Below, in pieces: positions 11,292-21,649 of a stretch of 64,000 nt of DNA (its first letter is position 1; the number at the start of each line of letters is the position of its first letter). This DNA comes from Lycorma delicatula (taxonomy: Eukaryota > Arthropoda > Insecta > Hemiptera > Fulgoridae), in contig NC_134463.1 of the NCBI RefSeq assembly GCF_047948215.1, positions 99,786,657 to 99,850,656 on the forward strand. Direction: 5' to 3'. Position numbers and translations under genes: made by a program. Under the pieces are notes generated by a model. That model saw nothing but the letters and a program-made list of their open reading frames with translations. It was not told the DNA's origin and made no database searches.

Positions 11292-13093
11292 AAAATTCTT
11301 AGCCTTACACATCGTAGTGTATTTTTAAAACAATAAAGTTTGATGAAACAAACGTTTTTCAAACCAATTTTTATTTAAATTCTAAATAAATTCGTTTTAG
11401 TACTACCATCATACGCAGAATAAAATACAGAGAGAACTGGAAATATATAAGCTATAAATACTCAAAAACAGATATTTCTATTACTTTGAATTGTGTTGAT
11501 ATGTTTATCCAGGCGTCTCCAGAATAGTTTACCAAAACTTACAGGATGAAAAATGATTGAAATCTAAACTAGATTCTATGTCTTAACAAATATTGTTTTA
11601 ATTTTTTGAAATGAGATCCCTCAGATTAAAAATAATAAAAAAAGGTTCAAAAAGTTTTGAATAAAAGGTATCAACCACTTTTTTGTAATTTATCCGCTGG
11701 ATAGGTAGTGTAGATTAGAAGATGTTAGAAAATAGAAAATATAGCAATAAAAATTGAAAAAACTAGATAGAAAATGCTTTGGGGAATTTTCAGCGAAAGT
11801 TCCTGTTTTAATAGTGGATGAGATCCGTAATCCCGAGTAACAGTTGATACCCCCGTTTATACAGCTATTGTAAATAAAACTCCTTTTTTTTTGCTTATGT
11901 ACAATAAAGTTAATTTAATATTAGATTAAAGAATTTTCTTAAAATAGATACCTATTCTTAAATCAATAACGATACGATATAATACAACTAGTACATTATT
12001 TACGGAATTCAACATATATGATCAGCTATAGAGTTCAGTGTCCCTTACGCTAGTGGTGTTATAATGTATACGTTGTATACGGGATATTGTCTATTACCAG
12101 TGGCTAACATCGCGGATGTTTTTTTATAAGTTCATCCGCGGAGTTTATCAAATGAAACCGTGATCACTTCCCTATTCAACGAGTTTACTTAATTCATTTA
12201 ACTAAAGAATTATATGAATTTTTAAATTTCATATATATTCTAGTCTTTGCTAAAACTCTAAAATTTATTTTCATTTTAATCATTGTAGTTTCTTCCTGAT
12301 AAATCCTAGTTCGGGAAAATTCTCTTGTTATAATTATATTTTTGAAAAAAATATAAAAAACTATCACAATATTGTAATATATTTTATTCAGAATTTCGCT
12401 CTTTTTTCGTTAAAAATTTTTTTTCGTTCAGAAAAGTTTATTTATATATTATGCTTATTGCTTATGAAATAAGTTTACAAAATCCTTAATTAACAAAAAT
12501 ATATTCTAAAATTTTACCTTTGTAGATTTTTCTTTTAAATTAACTAATTGGAAACCCATCTTTTTTAGATTTTTTCGTTCTGCTATCGTTTCGATTGTAA
12601 AAGGTAGTGTTCATTAATTTTTTTTTATAAAATGTAATTTGTTCTTAGGGGCTACATTAGTTTTGATTTAGTGATATAAACATCAGTAGAGGGGGGACAC
12701 GGTTAGTATATCTGATCTTCTTATACCATTTAAATAATAAAGCTCTCGCTGATTTTTTAGTAATTTTCCATTTTACCGAAAAAAAATTAAAATAAACTTT
12801 AATTCTGATGTGGTCTTTAGCCTTACATGAAACAAAAATTCTAAATGCTTATTGATTCGCGATTAGCATGGATGAGATATTCTCATGAGACGGAGACGTC
12901 AAACAGGTATAAAAGAAAATCTAACTTTAAAAATATTTTTAATCTTCTCTTGCGAAAAGCAGGTTGTTGCTAGTAAAGTACATACGTTTTTAAGATGATA
13001 CAACAGAATGCATTTACAGAATAGAAAAGATTGGTCAACCTCGTCCGCTCATAGTTCGTTTTCCTATTTCACTTTCTTGTACATTCTCACAAA
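11292..13093. other. No gene seen
   Basis: AT-rich sequence. A short perfect hairpin (CGCGGATG at 12111-12118 with CATCCGCG at 12133-12140) lies in a slightly GC-richer patch at 12020-12170. Nothing codes. Confidence 0.4.
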
Positions 13094-13094
13094 C

Positions 13095-13128
<34 letters not shown>

Positions 13129-13193
13129 AAATATGTATGTCTGTGTGTCTTTATTCGCGCGCGCGCGTACCCTACCCTACGGATTGGGAGCCT
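13094..13193 (+). repeat. (TA)n / (CG)n tracts and CCTACCCTAC motif, copy 2
   Basis: A (TA)n run (13094-13117), a T/G-rich stretch and a (CG)n run lead into TACCCTACCCTACGG and ATTGGGAGCCT. The order matches 10911-10975. It directly precedes the GC-richer left part of the decayed LINE. Confidence 0.5.
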
Positions 13194-14455
13194 AGCTGGG
13201 GATTGGGGCGCGTTCCAGGGTTGCGGATAGGGGAAGGGTGTCATCAGTATGATGATCAGCTGCGAATAAGCGATAACCCGAATAAGCAGTTATCTGAGAC
13301 GCATTCAGTATTATCTAAGGGGGGTGGTTCGTATTCCTATAAAATGCTACAAAGCCGAAAAGGACATTGAATCACTAGCGAGTGTCGGCCGCCAGTAAAT
13401 ATAATCCCAAAATCACTCATGCGCAGTGGCGAAAGAACCTGGAATCAACGGGAGTGCGCAAGAGAAAGTGGTGGAAGGCAACGGATAACCACCTTACACA
13501 TTTTCCAAGTATAAGCATCACGGCAGAATCTTCTGTTATATTTGAAAACTTTAACAGAAATATAGCTTCGCTGGGGGCACTTTTACAAGCAAGCAAATTA
13601 GAAAATTTAAAACGTGAGATGGAAAAATAGAATGGATATAATCGGGTTATTTGAAGTGAAAGGGGGAGGAAAAGGTTAAACTAATAGTAACGATACGACA
13701 ATGTGGTTTCCAGGAAATCAAAGTTGTAGAAATGTGGTAGGAATAGTTTTGAACAGAGACTTAGCAAGGAGAGTAAAAAAAAACGATTTTCATAGATGAC
13801 AGAACAATAACTGTGAGGTTAGGAATGAACCCAAAAAAATTCTATTAATTCAAGTTTACACGCCTGCAATTAATTATGAAGATGAAACAGTTGATGTACG
13901 AAGATACTAATGGGAGATTGGAACAACGTTATTCGTGAATCGAATAGCAATGGCAAGGAAGCTGTTAACAGGAAAAACCAGTAATTAAGAAGTAAGTTAA
14001 CATTAAACTTGAAAATACGTCTAGTTAAACGCTTCGCCTGGAGTGTACATTTGTACGGACATGAGGCAAGGACATTGCAAAAATAAAATAAAAGAGTTGA
14101 GGCGTTTGAAATGTGGATATGGAGAAGATTGGAGAATATTAACTAGACGGACAGGGTGAAAAATGAAGAGGTATTTAGAGGAGTAAATAAATATTGGAGC
14201 CTGATGAAAACAATTCGAAAAAGAAAACCAACTAATGGAACATGTCAGAAGGGAGAAGAATTAGTAAATGCAGCAGTAGAAGGATCGGTTGAAGGTGAAA
14301 GAAAGAGGGGTCGTAAAAGAATGAAGATTGTGGGCAACAGGAAAGAAGGAAGGAGTTACCAACAAATAAAAAGTCTGTCCACACACGTTGAACGGAATGG
14401 AGATCAGCATTGTACGAGGGACCTGCCTAAGAACAGATAACCATATGATGATGAT
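13194..14455 (+). pseudogene. Decayed RTE-like LINE: 5' region, endonuclease remnant and C-terminus, RT core missing
   Basis: The left part (13194-13630) is GC-richer and probably 5' UTR or ORF start. From about 13735 the frames spell GIVLNRDLARRVKK, then ILLIQVYTPAINYEDETVD (13840-13890), then MGDWNNVIRE. These are the APE-type endonuclease blocks, with the GDWN motif near the active site. From about 14005 the sequence jumps to LVKRFAWSVHLYGHEARTL, RVEAFEMWIWRRL and KTIRKRK, which belong to the region after the RT. The whole RT catalytic core that should lie between is absent. The end is a TGATGATGAT run. Several frameshifts and stops make it non-functional. It is related to, but distinct from, the RTE family at 16, 20 and 46 kb. 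Confidence 0.7.
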
Positions 14456-14734
14456 ATCTGTGTGTACGCGTCATAAGTGCTGCGTAATTTTTTATTTGTT
14501 CTACAGATATTATGTAGGGGATGATAAAATATTGTAAGGTTAGGGTTTTATACTAATACAATAAAAAAAATCACATTAAGATAACCTTGCAGTGTGAAAA
14601 AGAATTAATTAGATAACGATTTCCTTAATCAGATTTGATCCTAGGTCCCATAATAAAAAAAAAACTTATTCATTCGATCAGTGACAATAAAAATTTTTAT
14701 CAAATCCGAATAAACAACCATATTATTTAGTTAT
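14456..14734. other. No gene seen
   Basis: AT-rich spacer between the LINE tail and the next ORF. A possible splice-acceptor-like TATTATTTAG lies at about 14720-14729. Confidence 0.3.
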
Positions 14735-14959
14735 TTGTATGTTCGAATACTAACGCGTGTGATGTTTACATTGTTCTTGATGTTACATTTATTTTTGGAT
14801 ATTGTAGTGCCTTACCCTCTGGCTACAAACGAAATTACTTTTCAGCAGATGATCGACTCTTGTCTTAAGCTAATAACACCAGAAACAGTGCTGTTATTGA
14901 CCCCTGTAGCTAAAGTATGTAGTTATATAGTTGCATACTGTATTACTGGATTACAATAA
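14735..14959 (+). CDS. Small ORF, possible secreted peptide (74 residues)
   Basis: I do not recognise this protein. An alternative ATG lies at codon 10 (14762). From there a strongly hydrophobic run (MFTLFLMLHLFLDIVV) precedes a polar segment, which looks like a signal peptide followed by a mature part with three cysteines (DSC, KVC, AYC). Codon use is less AT-skewed than the flanks, unlike most chance frames here. TATTATTTAG just upstream could be a splice acceptor, which would make this a terminal exon. No poly(A) signal is obvious close downstream. It could be a short gene, a last exon, or a chance frame. Conservation in a related species would decide. Confidence 0.3.
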   Translation: MYVRILTRVMFTLFLMLHLFLDIVVPYPLATNEITFQQMIDSCLKLITPETVLLLTPVAKVCSYIVAYCITGLQ

Positions 14960-16028
14960 TTTTATTAAAATAATAATTTTTTTTTATTTTCTGTGTTCGA
15001 GGGTAATTTATATTTTCATCATAATGTTTCTGTTCAATGTTTATAAGAAGGAGAGATAACGTGTAAAAAAAACTTCTAAAGACTAAGGTATCCTACCTAA
15101 GGGGTACCCTGGTCCAAGGCCAATTAAAAACCGGTCTGCAAAAGATCTCTCTTTTGTTTTAGAAGTGTGCGCGCACACACAAATACACACAGATACAGAT
15201 AAAGTGATTCAACTGAAACTGGTTTTGTTTGAATGAATCGGTGGATGAACAAAAATACTTTTATAAATGCAATTTAAGAGTTGCAATTTTTTTTTTACGT
15301 AATATAGTTACTTTTATTTCTTAATGTGTATATAATATATATATTTCTGTTTAATTTTTTCCGATAATCCTATTAGAGAATTAATTCACAGAATAAATCA
15401 TTGTTTTTGTTTTATTATGAGTAGTGATTTTTTTTTTATGAAGAGGTACTTTGGTGTAATATTCGGTAATCAAATCTAATTCAACATTTCTATTTCAATA
15501 CTTAAAACGATTATGGTATCTACTTACCAAAAATAAGGTGCATATAAAATAAAATAAAATAAAAGTTCTTTTATTTTTATATACGATTTTCATTATTACT
15601 GTGATAAACACAACTTACTTTGTTATACGATACCATGTTTTGTGTAATTTCTACAATATTTTTAATAATTCACGGAAGTGGATTAACACGTTAAATTCAA
15701 ATAAGAAAGTTTCTAAAAACATTTTTTTGTCATGTTCTTCAGCTACTAGGTGTATTTAAAAATTTACTAATGCGATTCTCAAGTCGTGCTTTAAATACAA
15801 ACTAAACTCGCTTCCTTTCTCTTTTCCATGGTACTTAAAATAGTTGACATTGCTAAGTCCGGGAAAATTTATTTTTTTAATTTTATGCACCCAGTCAAAT
15901 TTTATAATGTAACTAATATTAATTTATACGTTTTTTTATTAATATAAGCTAAGAATATTGGCAGATTTTTAAAAAAATAATAAAAAACATGTAAATTTAC
16001 CTTTTTAGCATAAAAATAATAAATATTA
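14960..16028. other. No gene seen
   Basis: AT-rich. A short alternating purine-pyrimidine stretch (GTGTGCGCGCACACAC) lies near 15165-15182. Otherwise there is no structure. Confidence 0.4.
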
Positions 16029-16040
16029 ATAACATTATCA
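16029..16040. repeat. Left target-site duplication of RTE copy A
   Basis: ATAACATTATCA here matches ATAACATATCA at 17333-17343, one base shorter, on the two sides of RTE copy A. Confidence 0.55.
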
Positions 16041-17332
16041 TAAATGTGAAGAATACAGAACAATTAGTTTAACTAGTCATGGATCAAAAATCTTAACTAG
16101 AATTTTATACAGAAGAATTGAGAGGAGAGTGGAAGAAGTGTTAGGAGAAGACCAATTTGGTTTCAGGAAAAGTATAGGGACAAGGGAAGCAATTTTAGGC
16201 CTCAGATTAATAGTAGAAGGAAGATTAAAGAAAAACAAACCAACATACTTGGCGATTATAGACCTAGAAAAGGCTTTCGATAACGTAGACTGGAATAAAA
16301 TGTTCAGCATTTTAAAAAAAATAGTGTTCAAATACAGAGATAGAAGATCAATTGCTAACATGTACAGGAACCAAACAGCAACAATAACAATTGAAGAACA
16401 TAAGAAAGAAGCCCTAATAAGAAAGGGAGTCCGACAAGGATGTTCCCTATCTCCGTTACTTTTTAATCTTTACATGGAACTAGCAGTTAATGATGTTAAA
16501 GAACAATTTAGATTCGGAGTAACAGTACAAGGTGAAAAGATAAAAATGCTACGATTTGCTGATATAGTAATTCTAGCCGAGAGTAAAAAGGATTTAGAAG
16601 AAACAATGAACGGCATAGATGAAGTCCTACGCAAGAACTATCGCATGAAAATAAACAAGAACAAAACAAAAGTAATGAAATGTAGTAGAAATAACAAAGA
16701 TGGACCGCTGAATGTGAAAATAGGAGGAGAAAAGATTATGGAGGTAGAAGAATTTTGTTATTTGGGAAGTAAAATTACTAAAGATGGACGAAGCAGGAGC
16801 GATATAAAATGCCGAATAGCACAAGCTAAACGAGCCTTCAGTAAGAAATATAATTTGTTTACATCAAAAATTAATTTAAATGTCAGGAAAAGATTATTGA
16901 AAGTGTATGTTTGGAGTGTCGCTTTATATGGAAGTGAAACTTGACAATCGGAGTATCTGAGAAGAAAAGATTAGAAGCTTTTGAAATGTGGTGCTATAGG
17001 AGAATGTTAAAAATCAGATGGGTGGATAAAGTGACAAATGAAGAGGTATTGCGGCAAATAGATGATGAAAGAAGCATTTGGAAAAATATAGTTAAAAGAA
17101 GAGACAGACTTATAGGCCACATACTAAGGCATCCTGGAATAGTCGCTTTAATATTGGAAGGACAGGTAGAAGGGAAAAATTGTGTAGGCAGGCCACGTTT
17201 GGAGTATGTAAAACAAATTGTTGGGGATGTAGGATGTAGAGGGTATACTGAAATGAAACGACTAGCACTAGATAGGGAATCTTGGAGAGCTGCATCAAAC
17301 CAGTCAAATGACTGAAGACAAAAAAAAAAAAA
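16041..17332 (+). pseudogene. RTE-type LINE copy A: 5'-truncated RT with broken catalytic box and one frameshift
   Basis: The copy begins in the middle of ORF2 (KCEEYRTISLTSHGSKILTR) and runs to a poly(A) after GACTGAAGAC. RT blocks in order are EDQFGFRKSIGTREAI, AIIDLEKAFDNVDW (first Asp), VRQGCSLSPLLFNLYMEL, then FADIVILAE where the family has FADDIVILAE, then CYLGSKIT. A 3-base in-frame deletion near 16560 removes one of the paired catalytic aspartates. A deleted G near 16943, visible by comparison with copy B at 20.1 kb, shifts the frame between GSET and the next segment. The second frame (16941-17315) carries RLEAFEMWCYRRMLKIRW and ends LDRESWRAAS, like the C-terminus of RTE/BovB elements. 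There is no endonuclease. A near-perfect target duplication flanks the copy. Confidence 0.85.
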
Positions 17333-17343
17333 ATAACATATCA

Positions 17344-19089
17344 GGAGTAAACTGTAATTTAAAAATTGTTTAAAATTTTTCACAGACTTTTAATTAAGTA
17401 GTTGATGTAAAACTCAGTCTTGATTATAATTTTTAAATTTAATACTGAAAATTGATTCTGTTAAAATAATAACGAAAGTTTCATTTAAATAATGAAATTA
17501 ATATTATCTATGGAAACGATTTTTCTAAACAAATGTCTACATGTCTTTGTTCTTAATAAGCTTTAATTACGTAAGATTTATGATCTTTTTTGTGTTTTTT
17601 TTTATACTGACAACTAGTTAATATTCAAATAACTTTCATTTTTAATGAAAATCTATTAATAAATTAAATCGTTTATTAAATTTATTCCAACTGAATAACA
17701 TATTAAATCGAAAGTTTTTCTATAAAAAATGCTCGTCATTATAACTGCGGTACTTGAAGTAATAAAAACGTTTTCATTAATTTCAATATAAATGATATTG
17801 TTTAGCTATTTAGATAAGTCGAACTAAAAAAAAAAAAATCTATAAATTTTTGAATATCGTATCAAAATGTTAAGGTTAATTTGAAATCGAATAGTAATAA
17901 AATTTGTCATTATGTTATCAAAAAAGTAATAAATTTATTACAATATTAGTCTGTAAAAAAAATATCGATATAAATAAAAGAAAAATATACATATGTACGT
18001 AGTTTTTGTATATTACACCACTAAATTAACTACTTTTACTTATCAGCGCAGTATAATTTAGTTTATTTATGATATGTGACATCCAATAAAAACAATTATC
18101 TGGTTAGAGAAAATATATTACGTTTTTATACAGACTAATAATTTTAATAAAATATAGCAAAAGAAAAGAGTTATCTTAGCTTAGCGTTATGTAATATAAA
18201 AAATAAGTTTTCTTGTCTTCGACGCTAAACACATTTCAAATGCACAATTTCTCCTTAGCTAGCGACTTATTTCTGTACGGCTAGGGTTAATAGTAGGCCA
18301 AGTGTCAGAGATCAGCCACTTAGTTATAAAGTACCAATGTAACTAAACGTCTATCATATTTATGTGTTGACCTATATTAAAATATAGATAGTGAAATTAT
18401 CCAAAGAAATTTAAATTTAAACTATTTTATGACCGGCTATTGACAGTCATTAACAATCAATTATCCTATTTCTAAATATATTGCAGATTTATTTCTGCAT
18501 ATTCAAATAGTTTTCTTTCATAGAATTAATGTAAGTAACGAGTTTGATTACTCGACAAAATTTTTTAATTTCAGTTATGTTTGCATCAGTGAATATTAGC
18601 CTAAATATTCCGTATTAGATTCTTCGGCACGGTTTGGATTTTCACTGCAAAATAAGAAAACCTATGGAGTTCACCTTACGGATAAAGTATTACGCTAAAA
18701 AAGGAAGTATTCAAAACTTCAAACACAATCATTTTTTTTTTAAAGATCATAACTACTATGAGAAGTACTTTTAATGTAACGAATCGAGACGGTCTAAGAA
18801 GTACATTAATTTGTTACGTTATTAGGTTTCTTTATTATAACACTGATACTTGCAAAATGTATTAAGTGTAAAACGTACGAGCCAATGTATCACCATTATT
18901 CTAATTCAAATAATTTTCATTATAAGGTGAACAGATTGAAATTATTACTTGTACGAATGAATATTGATGTGATTTAAAAAGGACTCCACTTTTTGACGAA
19001 CAACAGTACATTTAAGTACAAGAAAAAGATATCGTTAACCCTTTTTCACTTCACACATTACACATGGTTTTAATTCACTTGTTGTTGTT
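17344..19089. other. No gene seen
   Basis: AT-rich and stop-dense. A slightly GC-richer patch at 18230-18330 has no motif. Confidence 0.4.
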
Positions 19090-19238
19090 CTTTTTATGAA
19101 AGAGCGGGATTCAACAGCTGTGGTCATTAGCCCGGTAGAAATTGGTAGCCTATGAAAAGATGTTATCCCTGACCGGATTTCGAACCCGGGACCTCCACAC
19201 GAAATGCCGAGACGCTACCTACTCGGCCACGGATGTGG
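19090..19238 (-). mobile_element. tRNA-derived SINE family 3 (family-2-like head, different tail)
   Basis: On the minus strand a tRNA-like head reads GGCCGAGTAGGTAGCGTCTC (A box) and then GGTCCCGGGTTCGAAATCC (B box), occupying 19167-19238. This head matches the SINEs at 48.5 and 56.0 kb. The body after it (GCTACCAATTTCTACCGGGC, then GACCACAGCTGTTGAATCCC) is not the body of those copies. It is a degenerate SINE, not a tRNA gene: the head does not keep a full acceptor stem and runs straight into the tail. Confidence 0.6.
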
Positions 19239-19640
19239 CAAGTTGACCTTAAATATTTATTTGTACAGAATAAACAGGCTTAACTGTTGTCATTTTTTGT
19301 TTATAGAAAGGGTTATGTCTCGCATTAAGTATCCTATAGCCACCCAGTCGCGGCACCTAACAAACATCATTTTTTTCTACCATAAATAAGTAGTAAAACG
19401 AAAACTGTAAAATAAATAATAACATCTTTTACTTTTTTTTGGTTTAACTGTACCTTTTAAAATTGAAAGGTTAAATGGAATGTCAAAAATACAATTTAAA
19501 CAAAAACAAACATAAATCAAACGTACCAGCCTTATACGAAATATTGCTCGATAATAATTTTCCATTATTGCTCAAGCGATTTCGGTGTAACACGCTATCA
19601 TCAGAAGAATAATAATAAAAAATAAATATATACTATACAC
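19239..19640. other. No gene seen
   Basis: AT-rich spacer. Short frames at 19204-19389 and 19377-19565 overlap the SINE or lack motifs. Confidence 0.35.
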
Positions 19641-19998
19641 AGATTAAACTAATTATAAGAACGTTGATGGATTAATATACATCCCCCAACATTTTTACAG
19701 ACACAATGTTTTTATTATACGTTTGACCTTCATGAATTTTTATAAAAACAATTAAAAGTTGTAGAAGTCACGAATAATGTTATTTCCACAACGTTTCTAA
19801 AAAAAAATTAGAAACCTCCAGATTAAACTAATTATAAGAACGTTGATGGATTAATATACATCCCCCAACATTTTTACAGACACAATGTTTTTATTGTACG
19901 TTTGACCTTCATGAATTTTTATAAAAACAATTAAAAGTTGTAGAAGTCACGAATAATGTTATTTCCACAACGTTTCTAAAAAAAAATTAGAAACCTCC
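19641..19998. repeat. Tandem duplication of a 179-bp unit
   Basis: Unit 1 (19641-19819) is followed directly by unit 2 (19820-19998). Reading them side by side I find one difference (TTTATTATACG versus TTTATTGTACG). Each unit ends with a small hairpin, GTTTCTAA ... TTAGAAAC around an A-run. The near identity points to a recent duplication. Confidence 0.85.
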
Positions 19999-20049
19999 AT
20001 ACATTTTGATTCATAATAATTAATCGATAACTTAATATTGATATAAAAT

Positions 20050-20059
20050 AGTTATAATA
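20050..20059. repeat. Left target-site duplication of RTE copy B
   Basis: AGTTATAATA is repeated exactly at 20539-20548, directly after the poly(A) of RTE copy B. Confidence 0.65.
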
Positions 20060-20538
20060 TTAATTTAATTTAATTTAATATTAATTTAAATGTCAGGAAA
20101 AGATTTTTGAAAGTGTATGTTTGGAGTGTCGCTTTATATGGAAGTGAAACTTGGACAATCGGAGTATCTGAGAAGAAAAGGTTAGAAGCTTTTGAAATGT
20201 GGTGCTATAGGAGAATGTTAAAAATCAGATGGGTGGATAAAGTGACAAATGAGGAGGTATTGCGGCAAATAGATGAAGAAAGAAGCATTTGGAAAAATAT
20301 AGTTAAAAGAAGAGACAGACTTATAGGCCACATACTAAGGCATCCTGGAATAGTCGCTTTAATTTTGGAAGGACAGGTAGAAGGGAAAAATTGTGTAGGC
20401 AGGCCACGTTTGATATATGTAAAACAAATTGTTAGGGATGTAGGATGTAGAGGGTATACTGAAATGAAACGACTAGCACTAGATAGGGAATCTTGGAGAG
20501 CTGCATCAAACCAGTCAAATGACTGAAGACAAAAAAAA
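20060..20538 (+). mobile_element. RTE-type LINE copy B: strongly 5'-truncated, intact C-terminal frame
   Basis: Only the last part of ORF2 is present. The frame from about 20083 to the stop at 20526 is uninterrupted and reads VYVWSVALYGSETWTIGV, then RLEAFEMWCYRRMLKIRW, and ends LDRESWRAASNQSND. It is followed by GACTGAAGAC and poly(A). It lacks the RT catalytic blocks, so it cannot act alone. Its TTGGACAATCGG shows the base missing from copy A. A 10-bp target duplication flanks it. Between the left duplication and the first homologous base lies an extra (TTAA)-rich filler of about 20 bases. Confidence 0.85.
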
Positions 20539-20548
20539 AGTTATAATA

Positions 20549-21326
20549 AAGATAACAAAAATTGGGAAGACTAAAAACCATTTGTAATAAATAAAATTCA
20601 TAATACAACAAATAATTTAAAAAATTTCAGTTCACCTAAATATGTACTCTTACCTGAAATATTTGATGTAAAAGTTGAGGTAGAAAAAATATGAATAAAA
20701 ATGAATCCTTAAGCATCAGCAGGAAACAGCTCTGAAAAAAATTAATCAATTGTTATTCAACTGTTAAAACATCTGTAATGAGATAAAAATATATATACAA
20801 TTGCAAAATATCATGCTAAAAATTAATATTAAAGAAAAAAAATTAAGTATATACGGTAACTGAAAAACATGTAAAAATTATTATAATTATAAATTATTAA
20901 TAATTCTTTTATTATTATTATTTCAGGATTTTTCTTGAACTCAACTTAAAAAACAACAAAATCTGAATAGTACGTATGAAGAAACGTAATTTTCATAATT
21001 ATTTACAAGAAGATAGATACTTCAACAAAAAAGTAGGTCAGAATACTAATGAACTTTTTTTTAGTAGTTAACATTTCCTCCTCTTTTAACCAATTTAAAA
21101 GTACTGAACAATTATAAAATACCCTGCAAAAAGATAAGAATTCCTAATTTTATTCCCTGTTAGATTATTTTTATAGTCTACTGATTAGGATTTAATCGAT
21201 CTTTAACAATGATTATTCGAAAATCACAAAATAAATTTATATCTTAATTAAGGGCTAGAAATAAGCCACCGCGAAAATGTTACATGAATTATGTATGTTT
21301 CACTAGACATGATTTTGTTAAATGTT
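20549..21326. other. No gene seen
   Basis: AT-rich spacer with no motif. Confidence 0.4.
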
Positions 21327-21342
21327 TTTGCCAAGTGTAACT

Positions 21343-21633
21343 TTTCTTTTTCTGTTTAGCCTCCGGAACCACCGTAAGGTATTACTTATGAGGATGAATG
21401 AGGATGATATGTATGAATGTAAATGAAGTGTAGTCTAGTACAGTCTCAGGTCGATTATACCCGAGTTGTGTGGTTGATTGAAACCCAACCACGAAAGAAC
21501 ACGTATCCACGTTCTAGTATTCAAAATCCGTATAAAAGTAACAACTGCCTTTACTAGGATTTGAACCTTAGAACTCTAGACTTCGAAATCAGCTGACTTG
21601 CGATGACGAGTTCTACACTCGACCAATCTGGTG
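21343..21633 (-). mobile_element. tRNA-derived SINE family 1, diverged subfamily, with target duplication
   Basis: The minus-oriented element has the family-1 layout: head, central domain and the CCGGAGGCTAAACAG end with an A-rich tail. It differs from the copies at 11.0 and 32.1 kb at several diagnostic places, for example GACGAGTTCTACACTCGACC in the head. The flanking duplication is TTTGCCAAGTGTAACT (21327-21342) and TTTGCCAATTATAACT (21634-21649), 14 of 16 identical. Confidence 0.75.
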
Positions 21634-21649
21634 TTTGCCAATTATAACT

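Noticed and set aside
12111..12140. The CGCGGATG hairpin as a terminator
   Set aside because: Bacterial-type terminators do not apply to this eukaryotic sequence, and no gene precedes it.
13035..13370. Frames across the TA/CG tracts
   Set aside because: The residues are dominated by Tyr-Ile and Arg-Ala microsatellite products. No domain is visible.
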